This document shows, piece by piece, positions 1-12,852 of a DNA stretch of 64,000 nt (position 1 is its first letter; each line of letters opens with the position of its first letter). The translations under genes and the position numbers were made by a program. A model generated the notes under the pieces. That model worked only from the letters and a program-made list of their open reading frames with translations, was not told the origin of the DNA and did no database searches. The stretch comes from Pterois miles (Eukaryota; Chordata; Actinopteri; Perciformes; Scorpaenidae). The stretch lies in contig CAMQGK010000240.1 in assembly GCA_947000775.1 (NCBI GenBank), forward strand, positions 1-64,000, in the 5' to 3' direction.

Positions 1-2745
1 TTTTAATGAAAATTTTCGAAATACTATACTATGACTTTTTACATGAAAATTTTCGACATACTATACTATGACTTTTTTCATGAAAATTTTCAACATACTA
101 TACTATGAATGTTTCCATGGATATTTTTTTACATACTATACTATGTCTTTTTTCCTGAAAATTTTCGACATACTATACTATGACATTTTTAATAAAAATT
201 TTCGAACTACTATACTATGACTTTTTTTTCATGAGAAATTTTCAACAAACTATACTATTACATTTTTCCAAAAACTTTCGACATACTATACTATGTCTTT
301 TTTCCTGAAAATTTTCGACGTACTATACTATGACATTTTTAATGAAAATTTTCGACATACTATACTATGTCTTTTTTCCTGAAATTTTTCGAAATACTAT
401 ACTATGATTTTTTTCATTACATTTTTTGGCATACTATACTATGACATTAGTAATAATTTGACATGCTATACTATGACTTTTTTTCATGAAAAATTTTACA
501 TATTATACTATGACTTTTTTCATGGAATTTTTCCACATACTATACTATGACATTTTTAATGAAAATTTTCGACATACTACACTATGACTTTTTCCATGAA
601 AATTTTCGACATACTATACTGATATTTTTAATGAAAATTTTCGACGTACTATACTATGACATTTTTAATGAAAATTTTCGACATACTATACTATGACTTT
701 TTCCATGAAAATTTTCGACATACTATACTATGACTTTTTCCATGAAAATTTTCGACATACTATACTATGACTTTTTCATGAAAATTTTCGACATACTATA
801 CTGACAATTTTAATGAAAATTTTCGAAATACTATACTATGACTTTTTCCATGAAAATTGTCGACATGCTATACTATGACTTTTTCCATGAAAATTGTCGA
901 CATGCTATACTATGACTTTTTCCATGAAAATTTTCAACATATTACACTGACAATTTTAATGAAAATTTTCGAAATACTACACTATGACTTTTTCCATGAA
1001 AATTTTCGACATACTATACTATGACTTTTTTCATGAAAATTTTTAACATACTATACTACGACTGTTTTCTACCATGAAATTTATCGACATGCTATACTAT
1101 GACTTTTTTTCATGAAAATTTTCGACATACTATACAATGACATTTTTAATGAAAATTTTCGACATACTATACTATAACTTTTTTCATGAAAATTTTCGAC
1201 ATACTATACTGACAATTTTAATGAAAATTTTCGAAATACTATACTATGACTTTTTACATGAAAATTGTCGACATACTATACTATGACTTTTTTCATGAAA
1301 ATTTTCAACATACTATACTATGAATGTTTCCATGGATATTTTTTTACATACTATACTATGTCTTTTTTCCTGAAAATTTTCGACATACTATACTATGACA
1401 TTTTTAATAAAAATTTTCGACCTACTATACTATGACTTTTTTTTCATGAGAAATTTTCAACAAACTATACTATTACATTTTTAAAACTTTCGACATACTA
1501 TACTATGTCTTTTTTCCTGAAAATTTTCGACGTACTATACTATGACATTTTTAATGAAAATTTTCGACATACTATACTATGTCTTTTTTCCTGAAATTTT
1601 TCGAAATACTATACTATGATTTTTTTCATTACATTTTTTGGCATACTATACTATGACATTAGTAATAATTTGACATGCTATACTATGACTTTTTTCATGA
1701 AAAATTTTACATATTATACTATGACTTTTTTCATGGAATTTTTCCACATACTATACTATGACATTTTTAATGAAAATTTTCGACATACTACACTATGACT
1801 TTTTCCATGAAAATTTTCGACATACTATACTGATATTTTTAATGAAAATTTTCGACGTACTATACTATGACATTTTTAATGAAAATTTTCGACATACTAT
1901 ACTATGACTTTTTCCATGAAAATTTTCGACATACTATACTATGACTTTTTCCATGAAAATTTTCGACATACTATACTATGACTTTTTCATGAAAATTTTC
2001 GACATATTACACTGACAATTTTAATGAAAATTTTCGAAATACTACACTATGACTTTTTCCATGAAAATTTTCGACGTACTATACTGATATTTTTAATGAA
2101 AATTTTCGACGTACTATACTATGACATTTTTAATGAAAATTTTCGACATACTATACTATGACTTTTTCCATGAAAATTTTCGACATACTATACTATGACT
2201 TTTTCATGAAAATTTTCGACATACTACACTGACAATTTTAATGAAAATTTTCGAAATACTATACTATGACTTTTTCCATGAAAATTGTCGACATGCTATA
2301 CTATGACTTTTTCCATGAAAATTGTCGACATGCTATACTATGACTTTTTCCATGAAAATTTTCAACATACTATACTATGACCTTTTTCATTAAATTTTTC
2401 CACATACTATACTATGACTTTTTTCGTGAAAATTTTCAACATACTATACTAAGACTTTTTTCAACATACTGCAACTTTTTTTTCGACAAACCTGATGTCT
2501 TTTTTCTCTTTTTCCAATGACATTTTTTTACTTATTTCAACATACTATACTGAGACTTTTTTCAACATACTATAGTATGACTTTTTTTTCAAAATATTAT
2601 ACTGTGATTTTTTTAATTCATTTTTCGACATACTACAATATGAGTTTTTTTTCCAAGATACTATATTTTGTACTTTTGTCAACATACTAAACTATGACCT
2701 TTTTGTACTTTTGTCAACATACTATAATATGAATTGTTTTGACAT
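1..2745. repeat. AT-rich minisatellite array (37-39 bp unit)
   Basis: Tandem copies of a unit of about 37-39 bp built from the core CATACTATACTATGAC followed by a T-rich run, CATG and the palindrome TGAAAATTTTCA (often ending TTTTCGA). Unit variants recur in the same order about 1,212-1,215 bp apart: the variant with TGAATGTTTCCATGG ends at 120 and again at 1335, and the variant with TTTTTTCATTAC ends at 420 and again at 1632. So there is a higher-order repeat on top of the monomer. The array starts before the window edge and becomes degenerate after about 2450. Short open frames inside it are products of the repeat, not genes. Confidence 0.95.
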
Positions 2746-2865
2746 ACTATACCATGTCTTTTTTTTTTCTTTTTACTTCTTTGGATATATTATTCTATGA
2801 TCTTTTTTTAATAATAAAAAGAGAGTACAGAGTAGAACATGACTTTTTTGAAACTTTGACAGACA

Positions 2866-4483
2866 CAGTACACACCAAAAGTTTGGACACACCTTTTTCA
2901 TTCACTCAAGAGTTTTCTTTATTTTCATGACTATGAAAATTGTAGATTCACACTGAAGGCATCAAAACTATGAATTAACATGTGGAAATATGTACTTAAC
3001 AAAAAAGTGTAAAACAACTGAAAATACGCTTTATATTGTAGTTTCTTCAAAGTAGCCACCTTTTGCTCTGATTACTGCGTCACACACTCTACATACTCTT
3101 GATGAGCTTCGAGAGGTCGTCACCTGAAATGGTCTTCACTTCACAGGTGAGCCCTGTCAGGTTTAATAAGTGGGATTTCTTGCCTTATAAATGGGGTTGG
3201 GACCATCAGTTGTGTTGTGCAGAAGTCAGGTGGATACACAGCTGATAGTCCTACTGAATAGACTGTTAGAATTTGTATTATGGCAAGAAAAAAACAGCTA
3301 AGTAAAGAAAAACGAGTGGCCATCATTACTTTAAGAAGGTCAGTCAGTCCGAAAAATTGGGAAAACTTTGAAAGTGTCCCCAAGTGCAGTCGCAAAAACC
3401 ATCAAGCGCTACAAAGAAACTGGCTCACATGAGGACCGCCCCAGGAAAGGAAGACCAAGAGTCACCTCTGCTGCAGAGGATAAGTTCATCCGAGTCACCG
3501 GCCTCAGAAATGGCAGGTTAACAGCAGGTCAGATTAGAGACCAGGTCAATGCCACACAGAGGTCTAGCAGCAGACACATCTCTAGAACAACTGTTAAGAG
3601 GAGACTGTGTGAATCAGGCCTTCATGGTAGAATAGCTGCTAGGAAACCACTGCTAAGGACAGGCAACAAGCAGAAGAGACTTGTTTGGGCTAAAGAACAC
3701 AAGGAATGGACATTAGACCAGTGGAAATCTGGGCTTTGGTCTGATGAGTCCAAATCTGAGATCTTTGGTTCCAACCACAGTGTCTTTGTGCGACACAGAA
3801 AAGGTGACCGGATGGACTCTACATGCCTGGTTCCCACCGTGAAGCATGGAGGAGGAGGTGTGATGGTGTGGGGGTGCTTTGCTGGTGACACTGTTGGGGA
3901 TTTATTCAAAACTGAAGGCATACTGAACCAGCATGGCTACCACAGCATCTTGCATCGGCATGCTATTCCATCCGGTTTGCGTTTAGTTAGACCATCATTT
4001 ATTTTTCAACAGGACAATGACCCCACACACACCTCCAGGCTGTGTGAGGGCTATTTGACCAAGAAGGAGAGTGATGGGGTGCTGCCCAGATGACCTGGCC
4101 TCCACAGTCACTGGACCTGAACCCGATCCAGATGGTTTGGGGTGAGCTGGACCGCAGAGTGAAGGCAAAAGGGCCAACAAGTGCTAAGCATCTCTGGGAA
4201 CTCCTTCAAGACTGTTGGAGACCATTTCAGGTGACGACCTCTTGAAGCTCATCAAGAGAAAGCAGTGTGTGAAGCAGTAATCAGAGCAAAAGGTGGCTAC
4301 TTTGAAGAAACGACAATATAAGACATATTTTCAGTTGTTTCACACTTGTTTGTTGAGTATATAATTCCACATGTGTTAATTCATAGTGTTGATGCCTTCA
4401 GTGTGAATCTACAATTTTCATAGTCATGAAAATAAAGAAAACTCTTTGAATGAGAAGGTGTGTCCAAACTTTTGGTCTGTACT
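2866..4483 (+). mobile_element. Tc1/mariner-like DNA transposon, inactive
   Basis: The two ends are long imperfect inverted repeats: ACCAAAAGTTTGGACACACC near the left end is matched in reverse at the right end, and similarity continues inward for roughly 270 bp, including the AAAGTAGCCACCTTTTGC motif. The right end abuts a TA dinucleotide, the Tc1/mariner target site; the left TA appears mutated. The element sits inside the minisatellite, which resumes in degenerate form after 4490, so it inserted into the array. It carries a broken transposase gene. Confidence 0.9.
3280..4321 (+). pseudogene. Broken Tc1-like transposase
   Basis: The expected ATG (MARKKQLSKEKR start) is at 3280, but a small deletion near 3335-3345 shifts the frame. 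The longest open stretch (3368-4093) begins after it, with the paired-like helix-turn-helix (SPSAVAKTIKRYKETG), the GRPR hinge, the first catalytic Asp in WSDESK and the second in FQQDNDP. A second frameshift near 4085 ends this stretch early. Beyond it, the third catalytic position, normally Glu in NPIE, reads NPIQ. Two frameshifts and a lost DDE residue mean this copy cannot make active transposase. The end coordinate is approximate because the C-terminus overlaps the right inverted repeat. Confidence 0.88.
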
Positions 4484-5640
4484 GTACTTTGAAGGGTTTT
4501 TTTCCCCCCAATATACTATACTATGATTTTTTTTCTACATACTACATGATTCCTTTTGTTGACCCTACAATGAATTTCATTTTACTTTTTTCAACGTACT
4601 ATACTATGAATTTTTATTGGACATACTATACGATGACATTTTTTGATATATGACTTTTTGAAGTTTTTACATTTAACATACTATACTTTTTTTTTTACTT
4701 TTGACATACTATACTAGGAGTTTTTTATACATCTTTTTCGACATACTATATTATTACTTTTTCAACATACTATAATGTTAATTTTTTTTGGAGATAGGAC
4801 ATTTTTTCAATATACATGTCATTTTTGACATACTATACTATGCCTTATTTTTACTTTTTTCAACATATATTAACACTATACTAGGACTTTGACATACTAT
4901 ACTAAGACCTTTTTGTCAACATACTATCCTATGCCCTTTTTTCAACATACTGTACTATGCAGTTTTTGAAATCTTTTTTCAACATACTATGAGTCTTTTT
5001 ACGACAAACTATACAGTGATTTTCTTTAACATATTATACTGTGACTTGTTCAAGCCAAGGAACTCCTGGTAAGGCTCGCACTAATACATATGCTGAATCA
5101 CAGAAACTGTACTCACTCAGCCAGACCAAGGTGACCGCCTCTGCCCAGCAACTGCAGAATGTGGCCTGTAGATACAAGTGTCGGCTCGGCTCCTTCTCAC
5201 TGGCGTACGGTGGGTTTTTAAGGTGAACAATCCACAATGTAGCAGTGGTCGTGTTGCCTTTTGTCTTTCCTGGTCGCTGATTGGTTCCTGTGTCCTGCCA
5301 CCAAGTGAGCAATGGCTGGTCCAGCTGTCAGTCACATTGCTCAATCAGGGTATCTATCCATTTTTAGTCCAGTAGGCTTTACACTACAGCAGAAAAAAAA
5401 TACAATAAACAATAGTTGAAGCACAGCAACGAATAAATATGCATGCAACATCAAATCAAGAATATTGTGCCGTTTGACACGTGCCTGGCTTGTTTCAACA
5501 TGCTACACTATGACATTTACTTTTCTTGACATGCTATACAATGATGTATTTCAACATACTGTACTATGACTTTTTTAAGACTATTTTCAACATACTACGA
5601 CTTTTTACCGACATGCTATACTATGACATTTTTTATTTAA
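4484..5640. repeat. Degenerate continuation of the minisatellite
   Basis: Diverged units with the core CATACTATACTATG and T-rich spacers continue from the right end of the Tc1 element to about 5045 and again from about 5490 to 5640. Unit length and spacing are irregular here. The stretch 5046-5489 is a separate, more GC-rich insert described on its own. Confidence 0.8.
5046..5489. other. Unidentified non-repeat insert in the minisatellite
   Basis: About 440 bp of balanced base composition interrupts the degenerate array. Open frames of 60-92 codons exist on both strands over 5034-5375. They overlap each other, have no splice-compatible extension, and I recognise no protein family in them. 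It is probably an unrelated insertion or ancient repeat. I see no reason to call a gene. Confidence 0.4.
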
Positions 5641-5837
5641 TTTTTTTTTTTTTACTTTAACTTTAAGCTAACCCACTTAAGAATAGCATTAGATTTTTAA
5701 GTATTAAATTGCATTCAAAAGCACTTACCACAATGACAGTGACCCAACAGCTACTGCCATCCCCCTGAATTGGATAGGTCAGAAACCCTCCTTTGATTTT
5801 GAAATTTCACATCCAATGAGAGGGTCGCACTGTAAAG

Positions 5838-5925
5838 GACAGAGGACGTCATATCCTGTACAGACTGTAAAGCCCTGAGTCAAATTTGTGATTTTGGGCT
5901 ACACAAATAAATTGACTAGAATGTC
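5838..5925 (+). repeat. LINE-like 3' tail fragment
   Basis: The stretch contains TGTACAGACTGTAAAGCCCT, then GTGATTTTGGGCTACACAAATAAATTGAC. This resembles the conserved 3' end of teleost CR1/L2-type elements (a statement from memory of the family, not a search). No coding remnant was found upstream. Confidence 0.5.
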
Positions 5926-8720
5926 CCAGTAGTCTCTGAGTGACAGCATGGTCTGCTATCAGTCACAGGTGGATTTGTTCTGCGTCAACAGGCCGCTTCC
6001 TCTCAGTTTTCCCTTTAATTGTAATTTTACATCAAAATATCCTGATACTGTTTGAGTGACACTCTAAGGTTGCCAGCTCTTATTCTGAAGTGAAATTACT
6101 ATGTGTAATAAGCTGTTACCTTTTAATTCTTCATTTAGCGGGAAGATAGCTCATTTATGAGATTTCAAAGGGCTTTAATTTTGATATACTGCACCAGGAT
6201 GTCCTGATATTGTCTGGATACTGTGAGGCGGTCTGCTGTTATTCTGAAGTAAAATTACTCTGTGACAATAGGCCCTGACACACCAAGCCAATAGTCTCCC
6301 ATCGGACAGTTTGAGGCCGTGGTTGTGAGTCTGATGGGACTTTTTGGTCTGTTTGGATTTTTTTTTTTTTTTTTCCAGTGTGTCACCCACTGTTAGCTCG
6401 TCTGCTCATGCTGGAGGTTTTTTTTTGCCTATTCAGCATGTGGAATCGGCAGCAGAGCCCGTTGGTGAGAGAAATGACTGATTGGCAGTTCAGCTTAAAC
6501 GAATCAGTGCAGGAGATGAGAAACGGTAGTGGGGAAGGCAAGCAAATAAGTAAAGTCAAGAGGACTCACACACAAAGTTATTTTACTTCTGATCTTCATC
6601 TCATCTGATCTTTCCACTTCCTATACACAGATATTTTGACAACAACATGGTCATCTGGAGTGCAGGTAAGTGGTGAGTGAGACTGGCGTAAAATGGTTGG
6701 CAAACACTGCTTTAACTCATACATATGCATCATATCCGCTGTCCTCTGTCTTTTGGTTTCAATGTCCTCTCACACAGGTGCAGGACATACGTGGTGGTCG
6801 GCCGTTGGCTGTAGTCTTTGCTGTGTGTTTGCTGTGTCTTTTGGCTAAGACACAGGCGACATGAGGCAACTTAACAAGTGTGTATCTTTAATTTTAAAAT
6901 ATATCGATAGGCATATAGGCCATACGAGAAAGAACTTTAAGTTTTAAATGCCTTCATCAGTGTCCTGATATTATCGGAGTCACACTGTGAGGTGGTCTGC
7001 TATCAGTCCCTAGTTAAAAGTGGACAGCTTTCCCCACTCTAAATGCAAATAAACACATAGTAAACACATGGCTAATACAGCAGATGTGATGCAATACTAG
7101 ATGAATGTCAGTAGTAATATTCTACATATTTGTGAAATGGGGTACATTTTATTAACATCAAAATATGAGGTTGTTATACTGGCGGTCCCCGGGACCTTTG
7201 CGCCGCCAACACCGCTGCCTCTGCCAGGCATTAACGGGGGACGGAGCTTCAGAGAGCCGGGGATGAGAGCAAGCAGACAGGCAGGTGTCAACTCTGTGCA
7301 AAGCAGCCGAAAAAAAACAGTCACATCTCTGACAGTATGATAATAACGTACTTAATGTGCCTGGTCTGATAGTCTACAGATATGTAGCCTGTATGCAAGA
7401 TATATTTTAATAAAATATAGTTGTACAGACAGCAAACAGTAGGGCACAGAGGCCGTTTCCATGCTGTGAGGCAGATCAGCGCTTGTGTCTGCCTGTCTAT
7501 TCACATGAAAAGCACAGAGACCCGCGAATCCCAACTTTGGTCTGATTTATCAGCCCTCAGTGCCTCTAGGGTGCATTCACACCTGTACTTCAAGCTGCCC
7601 ACTTGAGGTCCAATCACTTAGGACGCGGGTTCATACAAAGTCTGAACAGGGCCTCTGTGACGAGTTGAGATGAGAACGTGTCAAAATGTTGTTTAAAATG
7701 ATGTATGTAGATTGCCGATTTGTTTAACGATCTGTGATACTGTAGTGGGTTAAAAATGCATATGATTTTGTCAGCCTGTAGCTGCTAGTTTAGCTCAGTT
7801 AGTTAGTCAGTCTGTATGTTACATGCCCAGGCTGCCTATCAGCCTGCAGCGTTGTGTATGTAGCTACTATTTACAGGACTATTTGTGTTCAAGGATATAA
7901 TGTTGGTTTATGTTACATTTGTGATGCGCTGTATGTTTTCTAACAGTCGATGCTGTCACTCTAATTGATACTGACCCATGAGATTGAACAACCCATGAGA
8001 TTTCAACAGCAAACAAAATTTTTGGATTCATATTTTTAATCAGAATTTTTATTATACTTGCAATAAAACATTGCAGTGTCCTTAGATCTGCTCTTTATTT
8101 TTTAATTAAGTTGTGGTTGCTCTAAATCCTGTTCTGCTTGACTGGATAATAAAGACATAAATGTAACTCCATAACTGACTGGCTTATTGAATCAACGTGA
8201 AATGGTCGAGTGCTATTTTGAGGTTAGCACGCTGTTACCGTAATGTCTGAATATACAGGCAAAAACATGGATGTCGGCTTGACCTGCAGCGAGCACAGAC
8301 TTAATTAGTGTTTTCCTGGAGGTAACTTTAGTTTTGTGAGTTACTCGTGTATCATGTTTTACACTGGGGAAATACTGTGTTAATCACGGAGAAAACACAC
8401 ACAAGTCACAGTTGACTCACACAGGTGAAATATTACCTGTTTGGGTTGTGCTTCCAGTTGGCTATCCGCTGTCGACTCCACGGAGTGGAGTAAAGTGAAT
8501 GGCAGTCAATGAGCCGCGGCCTTTCAGAGCCAGCTGGTTGTTGGCTCCTTTTAGCCTTGTAAGGGAAGTGCGAGTACGCTGCGGGCCCAGGCTGTGTGTG
8601 CGTGTTTGGTGTATTTAAAGTTCATTAACATTAAACGTGTAGGAGTCCACACTGCACCAAATTCGACACTGGGTCCACAGCAATAACGTGTTAGGAAATG
8701 AATCCTAAAACCCGGAAATT
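5926..8720. other. Intergenic DNA, no gene recognised
   Basis: About 2.8 kb without a supported gene. A motif of roughly 70 bp (TCCTGATA..., then a CTGTGAGG-type segment, then GTCTGCT and TCTGAAGT) recurs in diverged form near 6037, 6192 and 6960, suggesting an old dispersed or tandem repeat. A GC-richer patch at about 7185-7280 and a poly-T run near 6360-6375 were noted. Open frames of 60-80 codons appear on both strands without family similarity. Confidence 0.5.
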
Positions 8721-8726
8721 ATTTAC

Positions 8727-9065
8727 CATTTTAGCACTTCCGGTTCTCTCATCTGGAAATTAATGTTTTTTTTTTTTTAATGAGTTTTTAATTAGACGCC
8801 TGATTTAAGGTCTGTAGTTAACGCAAACGGACGACATTTTAACGTTTTGTTCTATGATATAAGATGCGTCAGTAAATATCCCACTCGTGAAAGTTGAAGC
8901 AATTACGTGTCTCAAACAACACGGTTGCGAACAAGTGGCTAAATGAGACTACAAAACGTCATCACGCCGACCCCTCCGCCTTTACAGCCCGTTATGCATA
9001 CTCGCGCTTATGCGACCGTAGTGTAGTTCGTTTATAGCCTCATGTTAGCTTTTCACTTCTGGCGT
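8727..9065 (+). repeat. Dispersed repeat D, copy 1
   Basis: Similar in reverse orientation to 47740-48035. Shared blocks include CATTTTAGCACTTC, AAGGTCTGTGGTTAAC-like, AGTAAATATCCCACTC, GTGGCTAAATGAGAC and AAAACGTCATC. This copy carries an extra block of about 25 bp around 8915-8940. There is no coding potential. It looks like a non-autonomous mobile element; the class is unknown. Confidence 0.7.
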
Positions 9066-9779
9066 TCACGCTTCATAAATCATAAAAGTGATGTTCATTT
9101 GTGAAGATTATCTTGTTGAACAAAACGTGTAAGTATCGCAAACGTTTGTTTGCCACAGAGCTTATTGACTGCATAACACACATGGTACCATCAAGTGTAA
9201 AGTAGATCGGATGATATGTGGATAACTATGGCAGGCAGAGGGACAGACAGACAGACAGACGGAGAGTCCTTGCTTTATAGTTAGATCTACTAAAAATGTT
9301 GTTTTAAAGAACAAAAATAAGATTAGTGTGCTTGATGGCGTGTAAAAGTGCTATTGAAACATAGACAACATTCAGCCACTAAAGTATGGAGGACGGAACC
9401 TGCCAAATACAAATGAATGAATAAATAAATGACTAAATAAATGAAAAATAAAATTAAATGTAGCAAATATAACATAAAAAGTAAATGTAGCCATTTATTT
9501 ATTGATAAAATGTGACAAATTGATATTTCTATTTAAATTTTCTTTTTATTTACTTATCTTTGTATTAATGCTCTTATTTCTTTACGGTCCTGATGAAGTA
9601 ATTTATTCCTTTATTTTTATTTATTTGTGCAATTTTATTTATTTATTTTGGCAATTATTTTTATTTATTTTGTATTTATTTTGACCACAGCATGAACAAG
9701 TTATTTACAGCAGTTGCCACGGCAACGTTCTTGTCGCAAGGCATGATGGTTTGAAATAAAATGCGGACAGAAATGCCAG

Positions 9780-9956
9780 AAAAATAGGCCTGAATCAGCC
9801 AATGACAGCTCCCTGTGCAATAATACCAGCCAATGGGAACACGTCAAGGCAGCAGTCTCTTACCGCTACACACCCACAATACTTTTGTGTCAACCACTTC
9901 GCGGGAGTTGTCACAACAGCAGCGGTTTAGAGAAACACTAAACGGGAGACTAGTAG
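9780..9956 (+). promoter_or_regulatory. dynll1: dynll1 promoter and non-coding exon 1
   Basis: Two CCAAT-box contexts (AGCCAATGACAG and CAGCCAATGGGA) lie about 60-110 bp upstream of a likely first exon that ends at 9956 with the donor TAGTAG|GTAAAT. The first coding exon begins after a TTTCCCAG acceptor at 10669, seven bases before the ATG, so an upstream non-coding exon is required. Exon 1 is inferred from the splice signal and promoter motifs. The exact transcription start is not visible. Confidence 0.6.
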
Positions 9957-10675
9957 GTAAATCTAAGAATTTCGCATGTAGAAAATTATATAATGGTTAA
10001 TTTATTCAGTGTTTATTAAGTGTTGTCGAAATGGTTTTGTCTGCGCTTTGATTTTTTTTTCCTTTGCGGGATGAATGAGCAGCTAGTTATCGTGCCTTTA
10101 AACAGCTCGTCAATGCTGATTATGCATGTGCGGATGTGTTGCTAGCAAACCCTTCTCCCCGCGACACCACATCATTTTTATGCCAAAGGTTATGATGATT
10201 CGGTGTTTATTTTTTGGTAGCTCGCATATCTTGCATGCGACGCCGGCCCCTTTCGCTGCTTTCTAACGGTAGGTAGTTGTAGAAATGAGCTTTCATTTCG
10301 CAGCCTCGCATTTCGCAGGATTCTGGAAACCTCGGGTAAAATTGAGGTGATAATCTCAAATGTCTTGCGTATCCATAGAAACTACGCAGAGCGCGCATCC
10401 ACCGAGTGCTGGAAGTTGTTATGCAACACTTGTAGAAAAGGCTAGTTCAAATGATATGTGTCAGTTATTATGTAATGATATCTTCGTCACTGACTAACCG
10501 CTTTCTCTCTTTACCGGGTGATGAGACCTTGTACCGTTATCTTCCCCATAGACCGTCGTTCTAGTCAGCGGATGATGAGGACTGTTGGGATGCTTTAGGG
10601 CCATTACATTGTGAGTGCCAATGCGCCTGTGAAGATGATAAATCCTCTGCTGTGTTTTGGTTTCCCAGGGCAACC

Positions 10676-11922
10676 ATGTCTGAAAAAAAGGCAGTGATCA
10701 AAAACGCTGACATGTCGGAGGACATGCAGCAGGATGCCGTTGAGTGTGCCACGCAGGCCCTGGAGAAGTACAACATCGAGAAAGATATCGCTGCACACAT
10801 CAAGAAGGTAAAACTACTGCTGACTCATCTGCAACTTCAATTTACTGACTTGTGGGCAAAATCTACTATTTCTATGAGATGAACTGGGCTGTGATGTAAA
10901 GCTATTTTGCACCCACTAACCAACCACAACTGTGTGCATAATTCATGTTACACACCCAGCCTGGTATTTGTAATTGTTTCCACTATTCAGTTCCTCTTGA
11001 ACTGCTGCTGGAGCCACAGGTCTTATCTCCATGGTGGCATTCCTGATCAGTTTAGCCAGGGACACACCTATAATTGTCGTACAAACAGTTTAAAAAACTT
11101 GGGTAGAGCTGAATTTTTTATCCTTTACGTACCCCTCTGAGTCTTGGCGATGGTAAACCTTCCAGTTTTACAGCTAGGGCATGCTGACAAAATTGTCCAG
11201 TTTCTATATTTGCAAAATTGGCAACATGATGAGATGCAGTATTTGCCCCGCAGTTAACCAAAAGAAGAGAAAGATAGAAAACAAAATATGTGTAACAAAA
11301 CGAATAAGCCAGAAAAGTGAGCCACTTCATTGTAATTCAGCTGCTAAGGACTTAAAAAGACATTTTTGAATTATCACAGTGGCTAAAGTCACAGTTTGTC
11401 ACAATAAATCACCAAGCTCAAGATGGTAATACTTCTTAAAATTCAGTGTCTGACAAAATAGGTGAAAATTATTACACACTTCTACTCGGTGGCATCATTA
11501 TTGAGAAAGATAGTAAAATATTTTGTGATCATGTAGTATTTAGTCTTAACACGGACGAGTAATGCATGTATGTTCTGCATGATTAATCTCTCCGATCTTA
11601 AACTATCTAATATTGTCAGTTGTGACATTTAAAATCATAACTCCGAAATATGGTTTGTCACATTTTTGCTGTATAACATCCACAATACTTAATATATCAT
11701 TATATCTTTGTTTAATATCCTCACACCTCCTGGCATGTTGGTCAAAGTGTTTGATGAACACAGTTGTGTTTTTGTACCACACAGGAGTTTGACAAGAAAT
11801 ACAACCCAACCTGGCACTGCATCGTCGGGAGGAACTTTGGCAGCTACGTGACTCACGAGACCAAGCATTTCATTTACTTCTACTTGGGTCAGGTGGCCAT
11901 TCTGCTGTTCAAGTCCGGCTGA
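10676..11922 (+). CDS. dynll1: Dynein light chain LC8-type 1
   Basis: LC8 light chain, a small homodimeric hub that binds short linear motifs in dynein intermediate chain and many other partners; it acts in the cytoplasm and on microtubules. There are two coding exons: 10676-10807 (44 codons) and 11785-11922 (45 codons plus stop), joined in phase 0 by a GT-AG intron. The product is 89 residues, the exact family length. It begins MSEKKAVIKNADMSEDMQQD and ends with the conserved GQVAILLFKSG. The second exon, with the WHCIVGRNFGSYVTHE and TKHFIYFYLG strands that form the dimer and peptide groove, appears identical to the mammalian protein as I remember it. ECATQALEKYNIEK fits DYNLL1 better than DYNLL2. 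An in-frame GTG at 10652 is intronic and was not used. The gene stands alone. Confidence 0.96.
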
Positions 11923-12143
11923 GGGAACGCATTTTCTCCACCCCAGCTGACCATACATACAGTACTGACTGATTTGACAAAGGCACTTATCATTCCTTGG
12001 CAAAGGGGCCGCTGCCTTTTTCTGTGCTGCTTTCTACTTTGTTCTGTTTTTGAGGATTAAAAAAAAAAAACTGTGGCCATGTTAAAGAGATGAAACACTT
12101 GTATTTATTTTTGTGTTGTTACATTAGACATGTCATTTTTTTA

Positions 12144-12149
12144 ATTAAA
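12144..12149 (+). terminator. Probable dynll1 poly(A) signal
   Basis: The variant signal ATTAAA lies about 220 bp after the dynll1 stop and is followed by a GT-rich region (TGTCTGCTGTGG). This would give a short 3' UTR of about 240 bp. Confidence 0.5.
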
Positions 12150-12852
12150 GCGTAGCTGTTAAGCTGTCTAGGTCCAATGTCTGCTGTGGTCATTTCATTG
12201 CACTGCTTCATTATACACTAATTAAACCAGGATATTTATAATCCCACATGACCACATGCTTGTCATGTTCTGATAAGTATACATTACTTCGTGGTAATGA
12301 GATAAGTTTGCAGTATATTTAACATTACAAGTGGGATGACATTATCAATTTGCACTATCCAGGGTAGTGTGTCTACACATGTATATTTCACATTTATCAG
12401 CCATCATTGGAAAGGCAAATTTTGAGGGGTCGTGAAATAAACATGACACGGCTACATAAGAAATAAATCATTTGACACAAAAATGGTCCTCCAGAGTGCG
12501 ACATCAGACCTGCACCCATAGCAACAGTCTGCTATAAAGAAATACCAGATCGTAGAGCGCTGTGATTGACCAATCAGAGGAGAATTCAACAAAGCTGTGC
12601 AATTATGGGCTATGAAACCCTGTGGTTCACCATGGAAGCATCTTGCACACTGTGTTGAGGTCAACAAGTTCAACATTATTAGTCACTACATCATGGTGTT
12701 GTCAAAAATACTGAGGTATCCATACATAGATACTGAATATTTGAAATACTCAATACTCATTTTCCACATTACTGATGCGCGGGTACCAGCTGCACTTAAT
12801 GCTCTCCAACAGTGAGTTGACACACTATTTATCTTTTCATAAAAATGAATCA

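Noticed and set aside
1..2450. CRISPR-like regular repeats
   Set aside because: Units are contiguous without unique spacers of fixed size, variants recur in blocks, and the genome is clearly vertebrate.
1616..2930. Open frames of about 60 codons rich in Phe/Tyr/Thr within the array
   Set aside because: They are translations of the tandem unit, present in many shifted copies, with no start context or homology.
5034..5375. Overlapping open frames on both strands in the insert within the minisatellite
   Set aside because: No family similarity, no splice partners, and mutually overlapping; more likely an anonymous insertion.
10652..10882. Longer dynll1 reading frame starting at a GTG and running into the intron
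   Set aside because: The ATG at 10676 and donor at 10808 give the exact 89-residue LC8 protein; the extra codons are intronic.
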